DNA from: CAZRKC01 sp964600665 | Lineage (GTDB): Bacteria > Bacillota > SLNR01 | Assembly (NCBI GenBank): GCA_964600665.1 | Contig: CAZRKC010000050.1 | Coordinates: forward strand, 1-11,302 | Direction of reading: 5' to 3' | Length of the DNA stretch: 11,302 nt | In this document: positions 1-6,975 of the stretch, piece by piece | Position numbering within the stretch: position 1 is the stretch's first letter | Layout: the number at the start of each line of letters is the position of its first letter | Notes under the pieces: generated by a model | Seen by the model: only the letters and a program-made list of their open reading frames with translations | The model's database searches: none | Told to the model about the DNA's origin: nothing | Made by a program: the position numbers and the translations under genes

Positions 1-4
1 ATAG

Positions 5-50
5 TGACATTTTATCAGAATAAATTCAACATGACATTATCACAGAATAA
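5..50. repeat. Imperfect 19-nt direct repeat upstream of the B12 operon promoter
   Basis: Two copies of a 19-nt element, at 5-23 and 32-50, start 27 nt apart. Both begin TGACATT and end AGAATAA, and 16 of 19 positions match. They end 23 nt upstream of the -35 box at 73, where an activator or repressor could bind. The window begins at base 1, so further copies may lie outside it. A regulatory role is inference; an AT-rich chance repeat is possible. Confidence 0.35.
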
Positions 51-72
51 CCACACGATTAACAGAGTTAGA

Positions 73-101
73 TTGACTATTGATCTGATATTCGTTATAA
101 T
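73..101 (+). promoter_or_regulatory. Sigma-A promoter of the B12 riboswitch/btu operon
   Basis: The -35 box TTGACT (73-78) and the perfect -10 box TATAAT (96-101) are separated by 17 bp. Transcription should start near 108, about 9 nt before the first strand of the riboswitch closing stem at 117, so the whole aptamer would be transcribed. Confidence 0.85.
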
Positions 102-116
102 GAAAAATAATATTAA

Positions 117-276
117 ATAAACAGGTGCCCGTTTGGGTTAAAAGGGAAGTCCGAGAAGAGTTTGTCAATCGGCGCGGTCCCGCCACTGTATACAGAGATG
201 TGATGTATAACGCCACTGAGATTATCGGGAAGGCTACACCACAGATGATCTGGAGCCAGGAAACCTGCCTGTTTAT
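117..276 (+). promoter_or_regulatory. Cobalamin (B12) riboswitch aptamer
   Basis: The RNA carries the hallmarks of the cobalamin riboswitch family (Rfam RF00174 type). In order these are GGTGCC (124-129), GGTTAAAAGGGAA (136-148), CGGTCCCGCCACTGT (175-189), the B12 box GCCACTG (212-218), GGGAAGG (227-233) and AGCCAGGAAACCTGCC (254-269). The closing stem P1 is a perfect 9-bp pairing of 117-125 (ATAAACAGG) with 268-276 (CCTGTTTAT). It lies in the leader of a gene set for corrinoid uptake and adenosylation, so it should lower expression when adenosylcobalamin is plentiful. The sequence identifies the class clearly. The exact ligand preference (adenosyl versus methyl or aquo form) cannot be read from it. 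Confidence 0.96.
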
Positions 277-348
277 ACAGCCGCGAGACCTTCGTTGGAA
301 AGGGGGCGTGCAAGATACTTGTCAAAGTGTTCTTGATGACTCGTTATC

Positions 349-382
349 TTTAACCCATCGCACAATGGAGCGATGGGTTAAA
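349..382 (+). promoter_or_regulatory. Expression-platform hairpin of the B12 riboswitch
   Basis: A perfect 12-bp inverted repeat pairs 349-360 (TTTAACCCATCG) with 371-382 (CGATGGGTTAAA) around a 10-nt loop. It ends 8 nt before the AAGGGGG ribosome binding site of btuF (391-397). No U-tract follows, so it does not look like a standard intrinsic terminator. Control of ribosome access or use as part of a switching pair is more likely. The 5' arm (349-357) is also complementary to 134-142 inside the aptamer, which suggests an alternative pairing. Confidence 0.6.
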
Positions 383-401
383 ATTATCTTAAGGGGGAAA
401 A

Positions 402-1352
402 ATGATGAATAATCGAAAAACTGTCGCATTTTCAATTCTGATATTGATCGCAATCATGTCTCTTCTAGGATGCAACAATCAGTATGATAACTCTCAATCT
501 AAGGATAATCAGTACCCCATGACCATTGTGGATGATGCTGGGCGAACTATAACGATTGAATCACAACCCCTCAGGATTGTTTCATTTTCACCCGCTCACA
601 CTGAAACCTTATTTGCATTGGGATTAGGAAGCAAAATTGTTGGAGTGGATGATTATAGCAATTTCCCTGAAGCGGCCGCACATGTGCAGAAAATTGGAGA
701 TAGCTTCAACCCAAATTATGAAATGATTAATGATCTTAACCCTGATTGTGTTATAACTGTTGGGACTTCGGACTCACCGATGGTGGTCAGGTTATCCGAA
801 CTCGGGATCACAACGGTGGTTTTACAAGCATCCACGATGGAAGATGTGCTAAATGATTTCTTAACGATCGGTAAAATAACAGGGTCTAGTCAGGAGGCCG
901 AAGAGCTGGTTGCTGCAATGCAAACTGAAATCAAATCCATTGAAGCTAAGATAGAATCGATCACAGACGATAACAGAGTGAAAGTGTTTTATGAGGTTTC
1001 GCCACCAGGAGTTTGGGGTTTGTGGACAGTAGGTCCGGAGTCATTCATTTATGATATTATTCGAATTGCTGGTGGAATCAACATTACGGATACAGAAACT
1101 GGTGATTATTTCTCTTATAGTGAAGAAATGCTGATTTTGAAAGATCCAGAAGTAATCATTACCCCGAACAAAGAGACTCCTGTGGAAATAGCCAGTGGTG
1201 CTCGACCATCGTGGAATGATATAAACGCAGTCAAAAACAATCGGATCGTTCTTGTTGACCAGGACATTGTGTCTCGTCCAGGACCAAGAATCTTGATTGC
1301 ATTGAAGGATATTGCATTTGCATTATATCCGGAACTTTTCCCCGACAATTAG
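402..1352 (+). CDS. btuF: Corrinoid-binding lipoprotein of the B12 ABC transporter
   Basis: This is the extracellular solute-binding component that captures corrinoid and delivers it to BtuC. The N-terminus is a lipoprotein signal: charged residues, a hydrophobic stretch (about residues 8-22) and the lipobox LLGC with lipidated Cys24, then a polar linker. The rest has the periplasmic-binding-protein type 2 (BtuF/FepB) pattern: a beta strand with RIVSFSPAHTETLFALG (about 58-74), a KIVGVDDYSNFP segment, and a second lobe ending with ARPSWNDINAVKNNRIVLVD. The total of 316 residues is normal for the family. The start is ATG 402. The adjacent in-frame ATG 405 has better spacing (7 nt) from AAGGGGG at 391-397 and may be the true start. 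It is the first gene after the cobalamin riboswitch and 15 nt before btuC. Siderophore binders share this fold, but the riboswitch and cobO/cobC point to B12. Confidence 0.92.
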   Translation: MMNNRKTVAFSILILIAIMSLLGCNNQYDNSQSKDNQYPMTIVDDAGRTITIESQPLRIVSFSPAHTETLFALGLGSKIVGVDDYSNFPEAAAHVQKIGDSFNPNYEMINDLNPDCVITVGTSDSPMVVRLSELGITTVVLQASTMEDVLNDFLTIGKITGSSQEAEELVAAMQTEIKSIEAKIESITDDNRVKVFYEVSPPGVWGLWTVGPESFIYDIIRIAGGINITDTETGDYFSYSEEMLILKDPEVIITPNKETPVEIASGARPSWNDINAVKNNRIVLVDQDIVSRPGPRILIALKDIAFALYPELFPDN

Positions 1353-1367
1353 ATCGGAGGAGTTATA

Positions 1368-2432
1368 ATGGATCAAGATATTCAGGATAAATCACAAACA
1401 CAAAAGTCGAGAAGAGGCAAACGAATCCGGGTCATGGTAATTTTAACTTTGATATTATTTGGGCTGATGGTTTTTGCTTCTGGGGTTGGAGCAGTTAAGA
1501 TTGCAATATCTGATATAACAGGGATATTCTTGAGCAAATTCGTGTCCTTCCCACAAGAAATGATGGGCTGGCCTGATTCACATTATCGTATCTTCTGGAT
1601 TATCCGCTTGCCAAGAATTGTTATGGCTGTTCTGGTCGGTTATTCATTGTCAACCGCTGGCACTGCACTTCAAGGGGTACTCCAAAATCATTTAGCAGAT
1701 CCTTACTTAATTGGTTTATCTTCTGGTGCCGCATTGGGCGCTTCCATAGGCATAATCGCAAGAAAAAACATTCTGAGTGTTTCTTCTGCAACTATACCGA
1801 TATTTGCCTTTGCGGGTGGGATTATTAGTCTGATATTAGTCTATACGATATCGCAAAAGGGCCGCCAGTCTTCGACAATAAACTTGATACTAGCTGGGGT
1901 TGCAGTAAGCTCCTTCTTTTCTGCAATCGTATCATTTCTGATTGTGAAATTCGGAGAGCGAATGGAGGAGATCATTTTTTGGATGATGGGTGGACTTGCC
2001 AATTCCACATGGGCTAATGTGCGCCTAATCATGCCGTATATTGCTGTGGGATCTGTCATAATCATTGGGTGCGGAAAAATCTTGAATGTAATGTCATTAG
2101 GCGATGAAAAGGCAAAACATTTGGGAGTCAATGTAGATTTCTATCGGAAGTTAATCATCGCTTCTGCAACACTGATTTCTGCAACGGCCGTTTCAGTAAC
2201 TGGGCTAATTGGGTTTGTTGGACTTATGGTGCCCCATATGTTCAGACGTATAGTGGGAGCGGATCACCGTATACTTATTCCAGCAGCTGGATTGGGTGGC
2301 GCGATTGTCCTTCTCCTTGCCGACACACTTTCAAGAACTGCACTTGCTCCAAAAGAGATCCCGGTTGGAATTATGACAGCTGTCCTTGGGGCACCATTTT
2401 TCATGTATTTGCTGCGTTCAAGACGAATATGA
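1368..2432 (+). CDS. btuC: B12 ABC transporter permease (FecCD family)
   Basis: This is the membrane channel subunit, expected to form a dimer with BtuD on the inside and BtuF outside. The 354 residues fit the FecCD/BtuC family. After a charged N-terminus (about 20 residues, rich in K/R) come repeated long hydrophobic segments consistent with about ten membrane helices. Family-typical stretches include RLPRIVMAVLVGYSLSTAG and LQGVLQNHLADPYLIGLSSGA in the N-terminal third. Near the C-terminus are GLIGFVGLMVPHMFRRIVG and DTLSRTALAPKEIPVGIMTA. The cytoplasmic coupling loop, which contacts the ATPase, is around LGDEKAKHLGVNVDFYRKL. A GGAGGAG ribosome binding site (1356-1362) lies 5 nt before ATG 1368. 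It is co-transcribed with btuF (15-nt gap) and btuD (15-nt gap). Confidence 0.94.
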   Translation: MDQDIQDKSQTQKSRRGKRIRVMVILTLILFGLMVFASGVGAVKIAISDITGIFLSKFVSFPQEMMGWPDSHYRIFWIIRLPRIVMAVLVGYSLSTAGTALQGVLQNHLADPYLIGLSSGAALGASIGIIARKNILSVSSATIPIFAFAGGIISLILVYTISQKGRQSSTINLILAGVAVSSFFSAIVSFLIVKFGERMEEIIFWMMGGLANSTWANVRLIMPYIAVGSVIIIGCGKILNVMSLGDEKAKHLGVNVDFYRKLIIASATLISATAVSVTGLIGFVGLMVPHMFRRIVGADHRILIPAAGLGGAIVLLLADTLSRTALAPKEIPVGIMTAVLGAPFFMYLLRSRRI

Positions 2433-2447
2433 TTAGAGGTGTACGGT

Positions 2448-3752
2448 ATGCAAAATCCTGCAATTTCTGTCGAGGATCTTCACATCTCTTTTGGGAGCCA
2501 TGAAGTCTTACGTGGGGTATCTTTTCAAATCAAACAGGGTGAATTTGTGGGTATCGTCGGACCAAACGGTTCAGGGAAATCAACATTAGTGAAAGCAATT
2601 TCAAAAATTGTACCAGCAAAATCAGGCAGTATTCAGTTATTCGGTCAATCAATCAAACAGATTGGATATAAGCAAATTGCACATATACTAGGAGTTGTTC
2701 CGCAAGAGCAAAATGCAGATATTGAATACACGGTCCGTGAAATTGTGATGATGGGACGAACACCTCATTGGGCATGGTTGCAGGATGAGTCGGATGAGGA
2801 CAATCAAATGGTCGATCGAGCGATGGAGAGCGCTGGTATCTCTCATTTGGCATCCCGTCGTGTCAGTACATTAAGTGGAGGGGAAAAACAGCGAGTTTTC
2901 ATTTCACAGGTGATAGCGCAGTCTCCCGCCATGGTTGTTCTGGATGAGCCCATAGCTAACCTTGATATTCATTTCCAAATCATAATAATGGATATGCTCA
3001 AACAATTGAATCGAGATTCAGGAATTGCCGTTGCTGTCGTCCTGCATGATTTAAATATTGCCTCCCAGTATGCGGAACGGCTTTTTGTCATGAGTAAAGG
3101 CACCATTGTGGCAGTCGGGACACCGAGTGAAGTCATGACTGAGAAACTCATTTCGAAAGTCTACGAGTGTCAGGTAACAGTAACACATCATCCTCTTTCC
3201 GGAACACCATTTGTGGCATTACATCCCGGGGTCCTAGATTTTCAATTTGGATCTAAGAATGCAGACAGACAAAAATATCATATTCACATCATTATGGGTG
3301 GCGGGAGTGGCCGGGATATTCTCATACCACTCCTTTATAGTGGTTATAAGCTTAGCGCTGGAGTCTTGAACGAAGGTGATAGTGACTGGGTAATGTGTGA
3401 GAAATTTGGGATTGAAGTTGTATCTGAAACTCCTTTTAGTGCGATAAGTCAAGAAAAAGCCAATGAGAATATGGATATAGCAAAGTCAGCGGATTTGATC
3501 CTTGTTCTTCCTGTCCCCATCGGACACGGAAATCTCGCGAATATACAACTAGTTCGGGAAATTGCATGTGCAGGTATTCCGGTCTTGATTGCAGAAGAAA
3601 ACTCAATCGCAAATCGTGATTTTACGGGAGGAAAGGCGCTAGAAATATTTGATTCTATTCGGGGTTTCAATAGTGTTTTTTATTGTCAGATGACGATATT
3701 GTTGAATGAACTCAACTGGATTTTTGAGAGAAAGGGTGTTTTACATGAATGA
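2448..3752 (+). CDS. btuD: B12 ABC transporter ATPase with an extra C-terminal Rossmann-like domain
   Basis: Residues 1 to about 255 form a complete ABC ATPase that powers corrinoid import: Walker A GPNGSGKST (38-46), signature LSGGE (142-146), Walker B ending in D166-E167 (catalytic Glu) and the H-loop His200. Stand-alone BtuD/FhuC ATPases are about 250-270 residues; this one is 434. Residues about 276-434 add a second domain that starts with a strand and a glycine-rich loop (HIIMGGGSGRD) and continues with AGVLNEGDSDW, SETPFSAIS, ADLILVLPVPIGHGNLANI and GIPVLIAEE, an alternating beta/alpha pattern typical of nucleotide-binding folds. Its function is unknown to me. ATG 2448 was chosen because AGAGGTG (2435-2441) is spaced 6 nt from it; an upstream in-frame GTG at 2439 overlaps that site. 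The stop overlaps the cobO start by 8 nt, suggesting translational coupling. Confidence 0.93.
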   Translation: MQNPAISVEDLHISFGSHEVLRGVSFQIKQGEFVGIVGPNGSGKSTLVKAISKIVPAKSGSIQLFGQSIKQIGYKQIAHILGVVPQEQNADIEYTVREIVMMGRTPHWAWLQDESDEDNQMVDRAMESAGISHLASRRVSTLSGGEKQRVFISQVIAQSPAMVVLDEPIANLDIHFQIIIMDMLKQLNRDSGIAVAVVLHDLNIASQYAERLFVMSKGTIVAVGTPSEVMTEKLISKVYECQVTVTHHPLSGTPFVALHPGVLDFQFGSKNADRQKYHIHIIMGGGSGRDILIPLLYSGYKLSAGVLNEGDSDWVMCEKFGIEVVSETPFSAISQEKANENMDIAKSADLILVLPVPIGHGNLANIQLVREIACAGIPVLIAEENSIANRDFTGGKALEIFDSIRGFNSVFYCQMTILLNELNWIFERKGVLHE

Positions 3753-4338
3753 TGGACTGAAACAAGGGCTTGTTCAAGTTTATACGGGTAACAGTAAAGG
3801 GAAAACAACGGCAGCACTCGGTTTAGGATTGAGAGCTGTGGGCCACGGTTTTCATGTCAAAATGATCCAATTCTTAAAAGGCACTTCTTATTCAGGAGAA
3901 TTGTATTCGGTAGAGCGGCTTTACCCGTTGTTTACCATCGAATCGTATGGGAGAGGATGTCCCTACGGTGCAATGATCAAAAATGGCTCGATGAGTTGTA
4001 CCGGCTGCATGAAGTGTTTTGTCATGCCGAATAATATTGATGAGACAGATCGACTGAGTATGGATTTAGCGATGGACAGAGTACATGAGCTAATTCAAAG
4101 CGGGCAGGTTGACGTTTTGATTTTAGATGAGATTAGTAATGCGATGAATATTGGCTTGGTTAGTATCCCGGCAGTATTGACCATAATCGATCATAAACCG
4201 GAGAATATGGAGATTGTGCTGACTGGCAGAAATATGCCCGAGGCAATCATCGGGCGTGCTGATTTGGTAACTGAAATGATTGAGATCAAACATCCCCATC
4301 AGCGAGGAATCCCAGGAAGACGTGGAATTGAATATTGA
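3745..4338 (+). CDS. cobO: Corrinoid adenosyltransferase (CobO/CobA/BtuR family)
   Basis: The enzyme transfers the 5'-deoxyadenosyl group of ATP to cob(I)alamin or a cob(I)yrinate intermediate, making the coenzyme form. The N-terminus carries the family's P-loop, GNSKGKTT (residues 15-22), followed by AALGLGLRA and MIQFLKG. The Walker B-like segment LILDEI (D128, E129) and the C-terminal GRNMPEAIIGRADLVTEM are also typical. At 197 residues the length is normal. An oddity is the segment at residues 72-91 with four cysteines (C72, C85, C88, C91; C-x12-C-x2-C-x2-C), which could bind a metal or cluster. ATG 3745 is preferred over the far upstream in-frame ATG at 3706: GAAAGGGTG (3730-3738) precedes it, and it overlaps the btuD stop by 8 nt. 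Its product acts on the corrinoid delivered by BtuFCD. Confidence 0.93.
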   Translation: MNDGLKQGLVQVYTGNSKGKTTAALGLGLRAVGHGFHVKMIQFLKGTSYSGELYSVERLYPLFTIESYGRGCPYGAMIKNGSMSCTGCMKCFVMPNNIDETDRLSMDLAMDRVHELIQSGQVDVLILDEISNAMNIGLVSIPAVLTIIDHKPENMEIVLTGRNMPEAIIGRADLVTEMIEIKHPHQRGIPGRRGIEY

Positions 4339-4356
4339 TCAGTGGAGGTAACGAGA

Positions 4357-4971
4357 TTGTCAAATGTGAAATTGTATATTGTGCGTCACGGAACAACTAT
4401 ATGGAATAAAGAGGCAAAATATCAAGGACAAACAGATATTGCGCTCAATGATGAAGGTTATCATCAGGCAGCATTAATCAGCCAACGATTCGCATCATCG
4501 AAAATCAAAGCAATATATTCCAGCCCGTTGCAACGTGCGAGAATTACAGCTGAAATCATTGCACAGCCGCATCTTATCGTACCTACTCTCCTTCCGGGTT
4601 TATTAGAAATTGGATTTGGAGAATGGGAAGGTCAACCCTATACGAAGATCAGAGAACAATATTCGGAACAATTAAAACACTGGATCCAAGACCCCCTTCA
4701 TTACCAAATACCGGGCGGTGAGCCACTTCCTGAACTGCGACAACGAGTCAGTGATGCCCTAGAAACGATATTGAGTAACCACAATGATGGTGATGTAATT
4801 CTTGTGGGGCACAGTGGGACCATCCGGATGTTGTTTTGTATAATCTTGAACATGGATTTAAGTAGTTTTTGGCGAATTATGCAGTTCAATGGGGCGGTAA
4901 ATGTAGTTGAGTATCGAGAAAAAATACCGACTGTATTTTCAATAAATGATATTCAGCACCTTCTGAAGTGA
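4357..4971 (+). CDS. cobC: Histidine phosphatase, probable alpha-ribazole phosphatase
   Basis: This is a phosphoglycerate-mutase-like histidine phosphatase. The RHG motif supplies the phospho-accepting His (RHG at 10-12, H11). E84 in LLEIGFGEWEG and the second histidine H152 in VGHSGT complete the active-site pattern. In B12 synthesis CobC removes the phosphate from alpha-ribazole phosphate or adenosylcobalamin phosphate during nucleotide-loop assembly. The family is broad, and the specific assignment rests on the location in a B12-riboswitch operon, 18 nt after cobO. The start is taken as TTG 4357, because GTGGAGGT (4342-4349) is an excellent ribosome binding site 7 nt before it. A GTG at 4342 would lie inside that site, and GTG 4366 is possible. 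The product is 204 residues, normal for CobC. Confidence 0.82.
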   Translation: MSNVKLYIVRHGTTIWNKEAKYQGQTDIALNDEGYHQAALISQRFASSKIKAIYSSPLQRARITAEIIAQPHLIVPTLLPGLLEIGFGEWEGQPYTKIREQYSEQLKHWIQDPLHYQIPGGEPLPELRQRVSDALETILSNHNDGDVILVGHSGTIRMLFCIILNMDLSSFWRIMQFNGAVNVVEYREKIPTVFSINDIQHLLK

Positions 4972-4996
4972 GACAGAGCAAAATGCTCTGTCTTTT
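4971..4996 (+). terminator. Intrinsic terminator after cobC
   Basis: AGACAGAGCA (4971-4980) pairs perfectly with TGCTCTGTCT (4984-4993) around an AAA loop, and T residues run to 4996. The stem begins at the last base of the cobC stop codon. This closes the B12 operon; the T-tract is short, so some read-through is possible. Confidence 0.85.
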
Positions 4997-5001
4997 GCTA
5001 G

Positions 5002-5031
5002 TTGCGACCACCGAATCTTGAATGATAGAAT
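5002..5031 (+). promoter_or_regulatory. Probable promoter of the amidohydrolase operon
   Basis: TTGCGA (5002-5007) and TAGAAT (5026-5031) lie 18 bp apart, just after the cobC terminator and about 30 nt before the next start codon. The -10 box is good; the -35 box matches the consensus at four of six positions. Confidence 0.45.
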
Positions 5032-5060
5032 ATACTCAGAACATGTAGAGGAGGGGGAAT

Positions 5061-6647
5061 ATGCTCGATATAATTATTCAAAATGGAATGATAATAGATG
5101 GCAGTGGTAATCCATGGTATCAGTCAGATATTGGGATTCAAAATGGGGAAATTGTAGCCATCAGACGGAACATTGATTTGGAAGCAAAAAGACTGATCCA
5201 AGCAGAAAGGTTAGTGGTCAGTCCCGGTTTTATTGATATGCACAGCCATTCAGATTTGATGTTACTTCAAGAACCGACCGCAAAAGAGAAGATTCATCAG
5301 GGAATCACAACGGAACTATTAGGGCAAGATGGTATCGGCGTAGCTCCAATTAAGCCAGCAGACATTGGAAACTGGAGGAAAGTCCTTTCCGGTTTAGCTG
5401 GGGATCCTCCCATAGATTGGAGCTGGAGAAGTTTTGGGGATTATCTGAACGCACTTGAAGTGAAAGGGACATCTACCAATCCTGCAGTGCTTGTTTCTTT
5501 CGGTGCAATTCGGCAAATGGTAATTGGACTCGATAATCGGAAGGCAACCCTTGATGAAATTGAAGAAATGAAAAAGCTGACGGCTGAAGCCATGCAGTCT
5601 GGAGCCGTCGGTATGTCCCTTGGTCTGATTTATCTTCCTTGTTTCTACGCGAGCCGTGATGAGCTCATTGAAATATTTCGCATAGTCGGTCATTACGATG
5701 GTTTCATGGTGGTTCATATCCGCAATGAAGCTGAGCTTGCTGAAGAGGCAATGCAAGAAGTGATCGATATATGTATCCAGGCGAATTTACCATTGCACAT
5801 ATCTCATTTTAAAACAGCAGGTCGCACCAACTGGCACAAATCAGAAATCATGCTTGAAATGGCGGAACATGCTCGGCGAAACGGGCTTGAAGTCACTTTC
5901 GATCAGTATCCATATATAGCAGGTAGCACCATGTTTTTTGCAATATTACCGCAATGGGTGCTTGAGGGAGGGGCAGATAAACTGGTCGAACGCTTAAAAG
6001 TTGACGATTTGCGGTTGAAGATCAAAAGAGACATCAAATCCGGTATTCCTGGATGGCAAAATATGGTTCACGATACTGGTTGGGATCGGATATTGATTAC
6101 ATCAGTTAAATCAGAGAAGAACAGGTGTCTTGAAGGCAAATATATGACGGAAATCGCTGACATCTGGGGAAAGACTCCTGAAGATGCAGCGCTGGACCTT
6201 CTTTTAGAGGAAGATGCCTCAGTCGGTATGGCAACTTTTGCGCAAAGTGAATCCAATGTAAAAATGATTTTAAAACATGACTTTCAGATGGTATGCACAG
6301 ATGGATTACTTGGTGGCAAACCTCACCCTAGGGTATATGGCTCATTCCCACGGATTTTGGGGAAATATGTGCGTGAAGAGAAAGTGATTACTTTACCCCA
6401 AGCAATTCGAAAAATGACCTCAATGCCAGCTCAAAGACTTGGGCTCAAAGATCGTGGTCTAATTCGAGAGGGGTTAAAAGCTGATGTTGTGGTGTTTGAT
6501 CCAGAGACCATTATTGATACTGCAACATTTGAAGCACCAAGACAATACCCCGTCGGAATTCACAACGTAATTGTCAACGGGAGTGTGGTTCTTGATGAAG
6601 GAAAGCACAACGGAAATATGCCCGGGAAAGTGATACGGAGGATATAA
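5061..6647 (+). CDS. D-aminoacylase-like amidohydrolase (N-acyl-D-amino-acid deacylase family)
   Basis: This is a metal-dependent amidohydrolase expected to cleave N-acyl-D-amino acids to a carboxylate and a free D-amino acid in the cytosol. The N-terminal small beta domain (IIQNGMIIDGSGNPWYQSDIG) leads into the TIM-barrel motif with H61-S-H63. Later candidate metal ligands are H219 (VVHIRNE), H249 (HISHFK) and D414 (CTDG), and the C-terminal strand DRGLIREGLKADVVVFDP completes the composite domain. The 528 residues fit the family. In well-studied D-aminoacylases a cysteine in a GNCG motif is a key metal ligand. Here the matching segment reads GQDG, with D90 at that place, so substrate or metal use may differ. 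AGGAGG (5049-5054) lies 6 nt before ATG 5061. It is first of four close-set genes, with its stop 2 nt before the next start. Other N-acyl or cyclic amide substrates remain possible. Confidence 0.85.
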   Translation: MLDIIIQNGMIIDGSGNPWYQSDIGIQNGEIVAIRRNIDLEAKRLIQAERLVVSPGFIDMHSHSDLMLLQEPTAKEKIHQGITTELLGQDGIGVAPIKPADIGNWRKVLSGLAGDPPIDWSWRSFGDYLNALEVKGTSTNPAVLVSFGAIRQMVIGLDNRKATLDEIEEMKKLTAEAMQSGAVGMSLGLIYLPCFYASRDELIEIFRIVGHYDGFMVVHIRNEAELAEEAMQEVIDICIQANLPLHISHFKTAGRTNWHKSEIMLEMAEHARRNGLEVTFDQYPYIAGSTMFFAILPQWVLEGGADKLVERLKVDDLRLKIKRDIKSGIPGWQNMVHDTGWDRILITSVKSEKNRCLEGKYMTEIADIWGKTPEDAALDLLLEEDASVGMATFAQSESNVKMILKHDFQMVCTDGLLGGKPHPRVYGSFPRILGKYVREEKVITLPQAIRKMTSMPAQRLGLKDRGLIREGLKADVVVFDPETIIDTATFEAPRQYPVGIHNVIVNGSVVLDEGKHNGNMPGKVIRRI

Positions 6648-6649
6648 TA

Positions 6650-6964
6650 ATGGAAATTGAAAAACTTCAACACGAGGTTGACGCATGGATCAGTCAATTT
6701 GAGGAAGGATATTGGCACCCATTATCGATATTGGCAAGGTTAACTGAAGAGGTCGGCGAATTAGCTCGAGAAGTTAACCACCTCCACGGTGAGAAGCCCA
6801 AAAAACCTACAGAAGCAGAAAGTAACTTGGCACTGGAGCTTGGAGATGTCTTATTCGTTTTAGCTGTGATGGCAAACTCTCAAAAAATAGATCTTAGCCA
6901 GGCTTTTCAAGATGTAATGGAGAAATACCATACACGAGACATTTCGCGTTGGACTAAAAAATAG
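6650..6964 (+). CDS. MazG-like nucleotide pyrophosphohydrolase (YpjD-like)
   Basis: This small all-alpha NTP pyrophosphohydrolase has 104 residues. The family hydrolyses (d)NTPs to the monophosphate and pyrophosphate, often for house-cleaning of abnormal nucleotides. The Mg-binding motif is visible as EEVGE (33-37) within RLTEEVGELAREVNH, followed by E63 and D66 in ELGDVLFVL. The stretch AREVNHLHGEKPKK and the C-terminal TRDISRWTKK resemble Bacillus subtilis YpjD, as I remember it. Length is normal for the single-domain type. The CGGAGGA ribosome binding site (6636-6642) lies inside the end of the preceding gene, whose stop is 2 nt upstream, so the two are co-transcribed. What nucleotide it acts on, and why it sits between two metabolic hydrolases, is not evident. 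Confidence 0.88.
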   Translation: MEIEKLQHEVDAWISQFEEGYWHPLSILARLTEEVGELAREVNHLHGEKPKKPTEAESNLALELGDVLFVLAVMANSQKIDLSQAFQDVMEKYHTRDISRWTKK

Positions 6965-6975
6965 GGGGGATTACA

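Noticed and set aside
125..412. Open frame of 95 codons on the + strand, and an antisense frame at 113-325
   Set aside because: Both lie on the cobalamin riboswitch, whose conserved RNA motifs explain the sequence; neither gives a recognisable protein.
3273..3749. CbiZ adenosylcobinamide amidohydrolase domain fused to BtuD
   Set aside because: The residues I associate with CbiZ are not visible; the glycine-rich loop and GDSDW/GNLANI pattern differ.
402..3752. Iron-siderophore rather than B12 transporter
   Set aside because: The protein families are shared, but the B12 riboswitch upstream and cobO/cobC downstream in the same operon favour corrinoid.
5394..5756. Antisense frame of 120 codons opposite the D-aminoacylase-like gene; similar antisense frames at 7825-8205 and 9612-10001
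   Set aside because: They are opposite strongly conserved coding sequence and have no recognisable domains.
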